This document shows, piece after piece, positions 1 to 7,648 of a DNA stretch of 64,000 nucleotides (positions are counted from its first letter, which is position 1; the number at the start of each line of letters is the position of its first letter). The position numbers were made by a program, and so were the translations under genes. The notes beneath the pieces were generated by a model, which saw only the letters and a list, made by a program, of their open reading frames with translations, was not told the DNA's origin and did no database searches. Origin of the DNA: Iodobacter ciconiae (GTDB lineage: Bacteria > Pseudomonadota > Gammaproteobacteria > Burkholderiales > Chitinibacteraceae). The stretch spans positions 1-64,000 of the forward strand of contig NZ_CP034433.1 of assembly GCF_003952345.1 (NCBI RefSeq). The letters run 5' to 3'.

Positions 1-177
1 CTCCAGACAGCCTGCTTTATTAATTCGTACTTTACCGGGCTGGTTTAAACCCAGTTTTTTGATACGGCTCTTGGCGTGTTCCCACATTTCGACTGCATCG
101 CAGCTGGCACAGCTCTGGCGCTCACCCGGCTCTCGCTGGTTCAGGCAAAAAAACACGTGGTGCTGATAGTGGCTCAT
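1..177 (-). CDS. (2Fe-2S) ferredoxin-domain protein, N-terminal part
   Basis: The gene runs off the left edge, so only the first 59 codons are visible. The protein begins MSHYQHHVFFCLNQREPGER and has Cys at about 11, 23, 26 and 57. The wide C-x11-C spacing followed by a later 'NKAGCL' segment is typical of the thioredoxin-like (Shethna-type) [2Fe-2S] ferredoxins, which are small soluble cytoplasmic electron carriers. The start at 177 gives the family's usual short N-terminus ahead of the first Cys. The ligand pattern is read directly. The physiological partner is unknown, because the downstream part and any operon lie outside the window. Confidence 0.75.
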   Translation of the reverse strand, partial: MSHYQHHVFFCLNQREPGERQSCASCDAVEMWEHAKSRIKKLGLNQPGKVRINKAGCLE

Positions 178-534
178 GATGGCCTCGATATTGGAAGTGA
201 TTATTTAATTGTAGGGCGGGTGCAACCCGCTATTTTACGGCAAAGTCAAAAAGACCTTTTTAGTGCCTTCGGTACGTTGATTTTGGAGTGGTAGCCACCG
301 CAGGGCCTTCCTTTCTTGCTTCGTCAAGAAACGAAGCCAAGCGACAACTGCAAAACACGAAAGCCCCTGCCGCGGTCCAATCGATTCGGCGGCGGGCGGC
401 ATTGGCTCGCCGCCTTGCTCTGGCGTGTTTCAAGGGGACTTTTAAGCCCTCTGCTGAGAGCGTGGCGATTACTCTTTTTTGTTGTTTGTTAATGCAAAAA
501 ATGGAGGAGGTTTCTCCCGCCATACGAAAATCAA
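178..534. repeat. Hairpin-rich intergenic region, no convincing gene
   Basis: I see no supportable gene here. The stretch holds several short perfect inverted repeats: gcgggt-gca-acccgc at 216-230, gcttcgt/acgaagc around 318-337, and a GC-rich hairpin of ggcggcg/cgccgcc type around 390-415. Open frames exist on both strands, but none has a ribosome-binding site and they simply overlie the repeats. It resembles a REP/BIME-like intergenic repeat cluster between the two minus-strand genes. Confidence 0.4.
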
Positions 535-1629
535 TTAATGCTGCATAACCGGTTTAATATGCGCCGTTACAAAGAACGGTAACTGATCTTTATCCATATC
601 AGGCTGCACGTTTTCGATAATGCGAATATCGCTCACCATGCATTCACGGAATAATTCGACCGCGTACTGGTGGATTTTTTCGACATGATCGCCAGCTGAA
701 AGCGGCCAGACAAAGCCTTCCCAGCGCTCTGCGTCTTCGAGGGTCGAAAAGGTAATGCGGATTTCGGCGTTTTCGTGTGCGGCAATACAGATCACCGGCG
801 TGCGGCCTTTGCTGCGGATGCTGCGCAGTGCATTGCTGCTCATCAGCTGCAAACGGGTTTCAAGCTGGGTTTCTCGGCCTGCTTCACCTGCAATCAGCCA
901 CGGCATGGGGGGGCGGGGAATCGGGAATAAAGTGACACCATTGGTTTTTAGCTGCTCGCCAATTAAATTTGCCAGCTGCATGCCCCAGGCACCCAGATTG
1001 CCGCTTAGTTTAATGGCCGGAGCCGAATCTTTCTTTTGCATGGCCACACCGACCAGATAGCGCAGGAAAACAGCTTCGTCTTTAAGTGGCATTGGGGAGG
1101 TATTTAAATCCAGCGGTAAACCACCTGAGGCGTATTGCAATTGATCACGCCATTGGCTGAGCTGCGATGGATTTACACTCGCCAGTGTTTCGGCATGGAC
1201 CAGCTTGGCAGACATCCACACATCGGCGTCGGGCGCGATCACTTCATGTTGTTTTAGCAAGGTAAGCACAGCATCTATGTCTTTGAGCTGGCCTGCTAGC
1301 TCGGTAGTGCCCTTAAAGCCAGCCACTAGAATGACGGGGATTGCAAAAGGAATAGCATATTGCTTTGCATGTTTTGGCGCGGTTTCAACGGCTGCGCGCA
1401 GCAGGCTCCAAAGCTCAAGGTAGGCATCCAAAGAGGGGGCCTGCGTCATGGCTGCATTGAGGCCGGCGTGATCATTGATAGCCAGGTGGCTGGCAAGCAG
1501 AGCCGTGAGTTCTTCACGTTTTTGATGAACAAGGGTAGCGGATGATTCGGTGAGTAGCGACATCAGCAGCCGGATTATTGGGTTTTGTGCGTTAACTCTG
1601 GCGTAGAGGCGAGGATCTGGCAGGTACAT
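535..1629 (-). CDS. Conserved hypothetical protein (about 364 aa)
   Basis: I do not recognise a named family. The protein looks soluble, with no signal peptide or membrane segment. It is alpha-helical and Leu/Ala-rich in the N-terminal 200 residues and more mixed towards the C-terminus, ending VTAHIKPVMQH. A TTG at 1653 would give a longer product, but a good -10 box (TATAAT, RC of 1661-1666) lies only a few bases upstream of it, so a transcript would start almost on that codon. The ATG at 1629 is therefore the more likely start. The gene stands alone, with the ferredoxin gene about 360 bp downstream. It is a real gene by length and coding character; its role is unknown. Confidence 0.7.
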   Translation of the reverse strand: MYLPDPRLYARVNAQNPIIRLLMSLLTESSATLVHQKREELTALLASHLAINDHAGLNAAMTQAPSLDAYLELWSLLRAAVETAPKHAKQYAIPFAIPVILVAGFKGTTELAGQLKDIDAVLTLLKQHEVIAPDADVWMSAKLVHAETLASVNPSQLSQWRDQLQYASGGLPLDLNTSPMPLKDEAVFLRYLVGVAMQKKDSAPAIKLSGNLGAWGMQLANLIGEQLKTNGVTLFPIPRPPMPWLIAGEAGRETQLETRLQLMSSNALRSIRSKGRTPVICIAAHENAEIRITFSTLEDAERWEGFVWPLSAGDHVEKIHQYAVELFRECMVSDIRIIENVQPDMDKDQLPFFVTAHIKPVMQH

Positions 1630-2234
1630 GGCTGACCTGTACTGAAGTGGCAAAAGAGGGATTATACCGAGAGTCTGCCTGTTTGAATTATTTGACTAAT
1701 CCATAACGTGAATAGGGGTTTATTTCACCCCGCTTGATTCACTATTTGGCTTGATTTGTGAATTAAAGCTTAAGTCATTGTTCTGTCAGCTCTGCTTGAT
1801 GAGCTGGATACCTGCTTGCAAACCGGCTTTTTGTCTGTCAGTAACACCGCAGGGTTGATTGCAACGCTGCAAAACAGTAATTACTAGCTGCTTTGTGAGG
1901 GTTTTTAACTAACAAGTATCGCAGAAGCCGTTTATTATGTTGGCTATCTTGGGTTTTGTTTAGCATTGTTTACACTGCTGTGTTTGCCCTGGTTTAGGGG
2001 GGAACAGGGCAAAAATTGCAATACGGCATGAGTGCTATCAATGATTTTTCCTTAGCTTTTTGCTCGCGGGCGATTCCCCTTGTTTTATGACTGGGTTGAG
2101 GTGGAAAACGGCTAGCTATTGCGTTATGTTCCCCGGAAATAAGTCCTTATTACTTTTATCACAAGTCCTGTGCCAGGCCATTTTTCGGCCTGTGCAAGTG
2201 TGAAATAAATATTAACAGCGGTCAGGAGAGCCAT
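1630..2234. other. Intergenic region without a gene
   Basis: About 600 bp between divergent genes. It contains the TATAAT -10 box of the leftward gene (1661-1666). The region before 2235 must hold the promoter of the PACE transporter gene. I see no convincing coding frame, RNA gene or long repeat; the short minus-strand frame at 2124-2327 runs into the transporter gene and has no ribosome-binding site. Confidence 0.4.
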
Positions 2235-2672
2235 ATGAAAGTACAAATGAGAAATAGGGCTGACCGTATTCGCCAGACGATTGGCTTTGAGGTGATCGGC
2301 TTTTTGCTTTTTGTGCCACTGGCGCATTGGGCGTTTGGTTTTTCAGTACAGCAATTGGGTGTGCTGGCCGTTACGATGTCGGTGATTGCCGCGCTCTGGA
2401 ATTATCTTTACAACCTGGGTTTTGACCATTTACTTGCGCGCTGGAAAAACCGTGTGCAAAAAAATACCTTAGAGCGCGTTGTGCATGCCTTTGGCTTTGA
2501 AGGGGGCCTATTATTTGTCAGCCTGCCGCTGGTGGCATGGTGGCTGAATATCGGCTTGTGGGAAGCGTTTATTATGGATCTGGGCTTTGCCACTTTTTAT
2601 CTGGTTTACGCCTTTGTTTATAACTGGGTTTACGATAGAGTTTTTCCTTTGCCGGGCTGGAAAACGGCATAG
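2235..2672 (+). CDS. PACE-family multidrug/biocide efflux transporter
   Basis: This is a 145-aa inner-membrane protein of the Proteobacterial Antimicrobial Compound Efflux family (AceI type), which exports chlorhexidine, acriflavine and related cations, and polyamines, using the proton gradient. It has the expected four transmembrane helices in two repeated halves. Family signatures are visible: the membrane Glu at about 19 in 'IGFEVIGF' and the second-half motif 'RVVHAFGFEGGL'. The length matches the family (about 145-150 aa). The start is supported by a caggag box eight bases upstream. PACE genes often sit beside a LysR gene; none is adjacent here. Substrate range cannot be read from the sequence. 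Confidence 0.88.
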   Translation: MKVQMRNRADRIRQTIGFEVIGFLLFVPLAHWAFGFSVQQLGVLAVTMSVIAALWNYLYNLGFDHLLARWKNRVQKNTLERVVHAFGFEGGLLFVSLPLVAWWLNIGLWEAFIMDLGFATFYLVYAFVYNWVYDRVFPLPGWKTA

Positions 2673-2711
2673 TGCCAAGTTTGAGCTTATTTTCTATCAA
2701 GATGGAAATTT

Positions 2712-3185
2712 ATGATTAGTGTAATTAATAGCGATACGCTGAGTGATTTATCTGCCGCAGCAAAAACCAGCCCAAGATTGCGTAAAAATCAGAATTTTCA
2801 TGCAAGTAATGAATCGGCGTGTCATCGGCTGCTGAATGCTTTGGAGCCGGGTACCTATGTGCAGCCGCATCGCCATCTGGATGCAGAAAAAGACGAAACC
2901 ATGATCGCGCTGAGCGGGCGTTTTGGGGTGCTGATTTTTGATGAGGCCGGCGAGATCACCGAGCAAGCCGTGCTTGCAGCTGATGGCAATTTAGGAATCA
3001 ATATTCCGGCTGGTACGTTTCATAGCATGGTGGCGCTGGAAAGTGGCTCGGTTTTTTTTGAAAGCAAGGCCGGCCCTTATGTACCACTGGGCGATAGTGA
3101 AAAAGCCAGCTGGGCTCCAGCTGAGGGCGAGCCGGGCTGTGAGGCCTATTTAGCCAAAATGGTGGCTTATTTTAATATTGCCTGA
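2712..3185 (+). CDS. WbuC-family cupin protein
   Basis: A 157-aa single-domain cupin with the metal-binding motif 'PHRHLDAEKDE' at about 53-63 and a second cupin motif around 'NIPAGTFHSM'. WbuC-type cupins are small cytoplasmic metalloproteins, often found with sugar or O-antigen genes; their reaction is not established. The gene follows the PACE gene by 40 bp and could be cotranscribed, although no functional link is known. The length matches the family and the whole fold is present. The 3' end overlaps a phage endolysin remnant on the other strand. Confidence 0.8.
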   Translation: MISVINSDTLSDLSAAAKTSPRLRKNQNFHASNESACHRLLNALEPGTYVQPHRHLDAEKDETMIALSGRFGVLIFDEAGEITEQAVLAADGNLGINIPAGTFHSMVALESGSVFFESKAGPYVPLGDSEKASWAPAEGEPGCEAYLAKMVAYFNIA

Positions 3186-3373
3186 CAAAACCTAAGTCTT
3201 GAGCTTGAAGCGTGGTGTGTAAATGGGGGGGCTGCCGCCGCACGGCGCATAAAGCCGCGCCTGCTGTGCCAGGCATCGATCACCTCTGCCGCGCTTTTAC
3301 CCCCGCCGCCCAAGCTGCGGCCATTCAAACTGGCCGAGCAATGAATCACAATCTGCTCAATGCTGCGTGACAT
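3167..3373 (-). pseudogene. N-acetylmuramoyl-L-alanine amidase (phage endolysin) remnant
   Basis: An ATG at 3373 with a strong GGGGG/GGTGG ribosome site opens a frame reading MSRSIEQIVIHCSASLNGRS, then 'KSAAEVIDAWHSRRGF'. This is the N-terminus of T7-lysozyme-type amidases, including the first zinc ligand in 'IVIHCSAS'. After about 45 residues the similarity stops, and the frame ends at the WbuC gene's 3' end. The 'GYHYVI' core and later His/Cys ligands are absent from every frame nearby. The family is usually about 150 aa, so roughly the last two thirds are gone and the product cannot be active. I read it as a prophage relic. Confidence 0.65.
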
Positions 3374-3466
3374 AGCCACCCCCTGAATGAAACATGCCGC
3401 TAGTTTCAGCGGCCTGTGCGGGGAGCATCTTTTAATGGGGGTTAAAGTTTTGGGATGGCTGGTAGA

Positions 3467-3494
3467 TGTATTACAATGAAAACATTGCAATACA
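3467..3494. promoter_or_regulatory. Palindromic operator of the toxin-antitoxin operon
   Basis: A 12-bp inverted repeat, TGTATTACAATG / CATTGCAATACA, separated by aaaa, with one mismatch. It ends just before the GGGAGG ribosome site of the antitoxin gene. Position and symmetry fit an autoregulatory site bound by the ribbon-helix-helix antitoxin. This is inferred, not shown. Confidence 0.6.
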
Positions 3495-3507
3495 TGGGAG
3501 GTGAATC

Positions 3508-3741
3508 ATGAGCATGATGTCAATGCGTCTGCCGGATGAATTAAGCCAGCAGCTGGAAGCGCTGGCCGTGGCGACCGGGCGGACTAAATCTTATCTGGCC
3601 GGGCAGGCTATCCGGGCTTTTGTTGAACAGGAAGCCTGGCAGATCAAGGAAATTAAAGCTGCGCTGCAAGAGGCCGATGCGGGTGATTTTGCCAGTGACG
3701 AGGAAGTGGCTGCGCTAAGCGCAAAGTGGCAGGCTCCTTGA
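3508..3741 (+). CDS. Ribbon-helix-helix antitoxin (CopG/ParD-like)
   Basis: A 77-aa protein. The N-terminal 45 residues form a ribbon-helix-helix DNA-binding domain, with beta strand 'MMSMRLPDEL' followed by the helix-turn-helix pair 'QQLEALAVATGRTKSYLAGQAI'. The acidic C-terminal tail would wrap the toxin. It has a strong ribosome site (GGGAGGTGAATC before ATG). The stop codon overlaps the beginning of the toxin gene, the classic type II antitoxin-first arrangement. It probably represses its own operon through the palindrome immediately upstream. Confidence 0.85.
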   Translation: MSMMSMRLPDELSQQLEALAVATGRTKSYLAGQAIRAFVEQEAWQIKEIKAALQEADAGDFASDEEVAALSAKWQAP

Positions 3742-4040
3742 ATTATACCCATAGCCTGCGGCCTAGGTGGCTACGTCAAGCTATCGCCAATCTGGATGCC
3801 GAGGCGGAATATATCGCTCAGGAAAAACCACAGGCCGCAGCTGAAATGTTTGCCTATGTGAAAGCCAAAGTTGAAAGCTTGGCTCATTTTCCCGCTGCGG
3901 GCAGGCCGGGGCGCGTACCCGGCACGCGCGAGCTAGTCATCGAACGCTACCCCTTGCTCGTACCCTATCGTGTAGTGGGTAATGAACTACATGTGCTCAG
4001 GGTATTTCACACTCGCCGTAAGCCGCCGCTCAACTGGTAA
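3726..4040 (+). CDS. ParE/RelE-family toxin
   Basis: A small basic protein of about 100 aa with the ParE/RelE superfamily pattern: helix 'AIANLDAEAEYIAQEKPQAA', 'LAHFPAAGRPGRVPGTRELVIERYP' and the C-terminal strand 'VLRVFHTRRKPP'. ParE-like members poison gyrase and RelE-like ones cut mRNA; the 'GRPGR..GTREL' segment favours the ParE side. GTG at 3726 and TTG at 3738 are both possible starts. The TTG overlaps the antitoxin stop as TTGA, so translational coupling is likely. It lies 39 bp upstream of the methyltransferase gene in the same direction, so the pair may help stabilise the defence cassette. Confidence 0.82.
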   Translation: MAGSLNYTHSLRPRWLRQAIANLDAEAEYIAQEKPQAAAEMFAYVKAKVESLAHFPAAGRPGRVPGTRELVIERYPLLVPYRVVGNELHVLRVFHTRRKPPLNW

Positions 4041-4079
4041 TAAATCGGACGTATCGACGTCATACAGGTAATCCATTCC

Positions 4080-6863
4080 ATGAATGCAGTAGAAATTGAA
4101 GCCGCAGTCTCCGATTTAGTGCTTCTACCCTTTAGTTCTGATGATTTTCCATATGCCTTTCTTCAGGCATTTGGCAATAAAGAAACCACGCTCAAGCGTT
4201 TGCGCTCAGGTGCAACAAACAAATCCGATGTTGGCGGCGTTTTACAGACCAACAACATCCATATCGCAGTTGCTCAACCGGGCGAAGTCACGAAGACACT
4301 TGCGGTATTAAAAGACAGCCCGGCGACCACTAAAGCTAAAGCACAATTCATTCTGGCCAGTGACGGTATCGATTTCGAGGCAGAAGACATCAATTCAGGT
4401 GAAACCGTCGCATGCGCCTATACAGACTTCCCGAATCACTTTGGTTTCTTCTTGTCGCTGGCCGGGATTACTACGGTCAAACAAATTCGCGACAGCTCTT
4501 TTGATATTCGGGCCACCAGCCGCCTGAACCGGCTCTATATCGAGTTACTAAAAGATAATCCGGAATGGGGCAGTGCCGAGCGCCGTCCCGACATGAATCA
4601 CTTTATGGCGCGTTTGATTTTTTGTTTCTTCGCCGAAGATACCGACATTTTCGATGGCTCCGGCCTGTTTACCGCCACCATTGAGAAGATGAGCGAGCGG
4701 GATTCGTCAAACACCCATGAGGTGATTAGCGAAATCTTTCGTGCCATGAACACCAAAATTGCCGATCGCGCAGCGGCAGCACTGCCTCGCTGGGCAGATA
4801 CCTTCCCATATGTGAACGGTGGACTGTTTTCCGGCAGCGTAGATGTACCCCGCTTTAGCAAGATTGCACGCTCTTACCTGCTGCATATTGGCCACTTAGA
4901 CTGGACCAAGATCAATCCAGATATTTTCGGCTCAATGATTCAGGCCGTAACCGATGACGAAGAACGCGGCGAACTAGGCATGCACTATACCAGCGTGCCC
5001 AATATTCTAAAGGTACTCAATCCGCTGTTTCTGGATGATTTACGTGCCAAGCTGGCAGAGGCAGGCGACAACCCTCGAACATTACTCAACCTGCGCAAAC
5101 GCCTGTCTAAAATCCGGGTGTTTGATCCGGCCTGTGGTTCAGGCAACTTCTTGGTGATTGCCTATAAGCAGTTACGGGAAATCGAAAACACCATCAATGA
5201 ACGTCGTGGTGAGCTCAAACGCAAGAGCGACATTCCGCTGACAAACTTTCGCGGTATCGAATTACGCGACTTCCCCGCCGAAATTGCCCGACTTGCATTG
5301 ATTATTGCGGAATACCAATGCGATCTGCTTTACCGAGGCCAGCAGGAAGCGTTAGCCGAATTTCTGCCGTTGGATTCACAGAACTGGATCACCTGCGGTA
5401 ACGCATTACAGATCGACTGGCTAAGTCTCTGGGCGCCAATAGGGACAGGCGTGAAACTGGTGGCCGATGATCTGTTCCAAACACCACTGGCTCAGGTTGA
5501 AATCGATTTCGAAAACGAAGGTGGAGAAACCTATATTTGCGGGAACCCGCCTTACCTTGGTTCAACATGGCAATCGGCTGAGCAAAAAGCAGAGCTGCAA
5601 GCGATTTTCGAAAATCGCACAAAAAGCTGGAAATCGCTCGACTATGTAGCGGGTTGGTTTATGAAAGCCGCTGACTATGGCACAAAGACCAATGCGGTCA
5701 CGGCTTTTGTTTCGACCAACTCCATTTGCCAAGGCCAGCAGGTGCCTATACTTTGGCCTGCCATTTTCAGCACAGGACATGCAATTTCATTTGCACACAC
5801 CTCATTTAAGTGGGCGAACTTAGCCAGCCATAATGCAGGTGTAACTGTCGTAATAGTAGGTATTTCAAATCAAATAAATTTACGGCGCAGATTAACCTCA
5901 GTCGGTATAGATGGTGAAATAGTTCAGAAGACTACTGAACACATAAATGCCTATCTCGTTTCTGGAAACGATATTGACCTAAAAAAGATGGCTAGCCCGA
6001 TTAATGGCGTAACGCCTATGCATCGTGGCGACAGTGCAATTGATGGTGGCGGTTTGCTTCTTGAACCGATTGAAGCACATCATTTTCTAGCAGCTGATGA
6101 AATATCATTTAATGAGTTTGTTAGACCATACCTTGGATCAGAAGAACTCATCAATGGAAAACTGCGTTATTGCCTTTGGATAGAAGACGCGGCCATTGAA
6201 CGAGCAAAGCAATCAGATTTTATTGCGACACGCCTCGCAAAAGTAGTTGATATGCGCTCTGGTAGCAGCAAGGCACAAACCAAAAATGCTGCAGATTGGC
6301 CACATCGATTTGGGGAAATTCGACACCAAAGCAGCACATATACGATTGCAGTACCGCGCGTCAGCTCAGAAAACCGTGACTATCTTCCTGTTGGGCTCGT
6401 CCTAGGAGGAACAATTATCGGCGACAGGAATTTTGCTCTTTACGATGCCCCTCTCTGGAACATGGCGCTGATCGCATCGCGCCTTCATTGGGTTTGGATT
6501 GGTACAGTTTGCGTCCGGATGCGAACTGATTTTTCTTATTCCAATACCCTTGGCTGGAACACATTCCCAGTGCCGAAACTCACCGACAAGAACAAAGCCG
6601 ACCTCACCCGCTGTGCAGAAGACATTCTGTTGGCCCGTGAAGCTCACTTCCCTGCATCTATAGCTGATCTTTATGATCCAGAAACCATGCCTGCTGACCT
6701 GAAAGCAGCACATGAACGAAATGATGAAACACTGGAGCGTATTTATATCGGCCGCTGTTTCCGTAACGATACCGAACGCTTAGAAAAGCTATTCGAGCTA
6801 TATACGAACATGATCGCCACACCGGCCAAGACAGCAAAGGCCAAGAAAGGTACCCCTGTATGA
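4080..6863 (+). CDS. MmeI-type class I DNA methyltransferase
   Basis: A 927-aa protein laid out like MmeI-family enzymes: N-terminal domain (about 1-160), helical spacer (about 170-330), Rossmann methyltransferase core, target-recognition region and C-terminal helical domain. SAM motif I is DPACGSGNF at 349-357 and the catalytic motif IV is NPPY at 489-492, the form used by N6-adenine methylases. Type IIL MmeI proteins carry a D...ExK nuclease in the N-terminal domain; I see no such motif here, so this protein probably only modifies and recognises DNA. It is the first gene of a four-gene overlapping operon, and its stop overlaps the next start as ATGA. Its role as the modification subunit of a restriction-like system is inferred. 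Confidence 0.85.
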   Translation: MNAVEIEAAVSDLVLLPFSSDDFPYAFLQAFGNKETTLKRLRSGATNKSDVGGVLQTNNIHIAVAQPGEVTKTLAVLKDSPATTKAKAQFILASDGIDFEAEDINSGETVACAYTDFPNHFGFFLSLAGITTVKQIRDSSFDIRATSRLNRLYIELLKDNPEWGSAERRPDMNHFMARLIFCFFAEDTDIFDGSGLFTATIEKMSERDSSNTHEVISEIFRAMNTKIADRAAAALPRWADTFPYVNGGLFSGSVDVPRFSKIARSYLLHIGHLDWTKINPDIFGSMIQAVTDDEERGELGMHYTSVPNILKVLNPLFLDDLRAKLAEAGDNPRTLLNLRKRLSKIRVFDPACGSGNFLVIAYKQLREIENTINERRGELKRKSDIPLTNFRGIELRDFPAEIARLALIIAEYQCDLLYRGQQEALAEFLPLDSQNWITCGNALQIDWLSLWAPIGTGVKLVADDLFQTPLAQVEIDFENEGGETYICGNPPYLGSTWQSAEQKAELQAIFENRTKSWKSLDYVAGWFMKAADYGTKTNAVTAFVSTNSICQGQQVPILWPAIFSTGHAISFAHTSFKWANLASHNAGVTVVIVGISNQINLRRRLTSVGIDGEIVQKTTEHINAYLVSGNDIDLKKMASPINGVTPMHRGDSAIDGGGLLLEPIEAHHFLAADEISFNEFVRPYLGSEELINGKLRYCLWIEDAAIERAKQSDFIATRLAKVVDMRSGSSKAQTKNAADWPHRFGEIRHQSSTYTIAVPRVSSENRDYLPVGLVLGGTIIGDRNFALYDAPLWNMALIASRLHWVWIGTVCVRMRTDFSYSNTLGWNTFPVPKLTDKNKADLTRCAEDILLAREAHFPASIADLYDPETMPADLKAAHERNDETLERIYIGRCFRNDTERLEKLFELYTNMIATPAKTAKAKKGTPV

Positions 6864-7648
6864 GTACTTTTGTGCTGTTTGATATGTGGGAACCATTTCG
6901 AAGATCTTTAATTACTGGGCATCTCTTCTATATCGAGCAGGCTCGTAAACGCTTATTGTCACAATTCGATGATATTAGCAAAGAAGCCGACAAAGCTGCC
7001 GATGAGTGGCTGGAAAAAAACAGCCTTCGCTTTGATCCAGATCGACATGATGCGAGTGATTTTTACGAGGCCGCAAATGAGCATAGTATTGAGTTTTATC
7101 AGCTGCTCAGCGATATGCGTGATCAAACTCGTCTCAGTGTGGTTGCTGGCATGTTTCACGAATGGGACAAGCAATTACGTGATTGGCTGGTAAAAGAAAT
7201 TCAGCACTGGCATTGTGGAGAAAAAATTAAGGCCAAGATTTGGTCAGTTAATTTTGGTGATCTTGCCGATTTACTAGAAAGTATTGGCTGGAATATACGC
7301 AGCACAACCTACTTCGACAAGCTGGATGCGTGCCGATTGGTCATCAATGTCTATAAGCACGGGGACGGCAAATCATTAGCGGATTTGAAACAGAACTACT
7401 CAGATTATCTGCTTGATCCATTCGGAGGGAGCGGAGGGTTGTTTTCAGAAAAAGAATATTTGAATTACACACATCTAACAGTGAGTGATGCTCAGTTTCA
7501 GGAATTCTCCGATGCGATTGTAGCTTTTTGGCAGGGTGTACCTGAGCGGGTTTTGTCAACACAAGTTACCTCTGTACCTGATTGGTTTGAAAAAGCCTTT
7601 TTGAAAGATTGTGACGACCAACAGAAGCAAATAAAACATGCAAAATAA
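6860..7648 (+). CDS. Unrecognised protein inside the methyltransferase-helicase cassette
   Basis: A 262-aa soluble, mostly alpha-helical protein that I cannot assign to a family. It has no signal peptide, membrane segment or obvious enzyme motif. A stretch 'LDACRLVINVYKHGDG' (about 154-170) recalls Arg...His helices of HEPN-like bundles, but the Arg-to-His spacing (seven residues between) is longer than the canonical R-x4-6-H, so I do not call it HEPN. Many Trp and acidic residues are scattered through it. It starts inside the methyltransferase stop (ATGA) and its end overlaps the helicase start by 11 bp. That implies coupled translation and a dedicated role, perhaps as an adaptor or sensor subunit. 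Confidence 0.75.
   Translation: MSTFVLFDMWEPFRRSLITGHLFYIEQARKRLLSQFDDISKEADKAADEWLEKNSLRFDPDRHDASDFYEAANEHSIEFYQLLSDMRDQTRLSVVAGMFHEWDKQLRDWLVKEIQHWHCGEKIKAKIWSVNFGDLADLLESIGWNIRSTTYFDKLDACRLVINVYKHGDGKSLADLKQNYSDYLLDPFGGSGGLFSEKEYLNYTHLTVSDAQFQEFSDAIVAFWQGVPERVLSTQVTSVPDWFEKAFLKDCDDQQKQIKHAK

Noticed and set aside
6860..7648. Calling the second cassette gene a HEPN nuclease
   Set aside because: The Arg-to-His spacing in 'RLVINVYKH' is seven intervening residues, outside the R-x4-6-H motif, and no other HEPN feature is clear.
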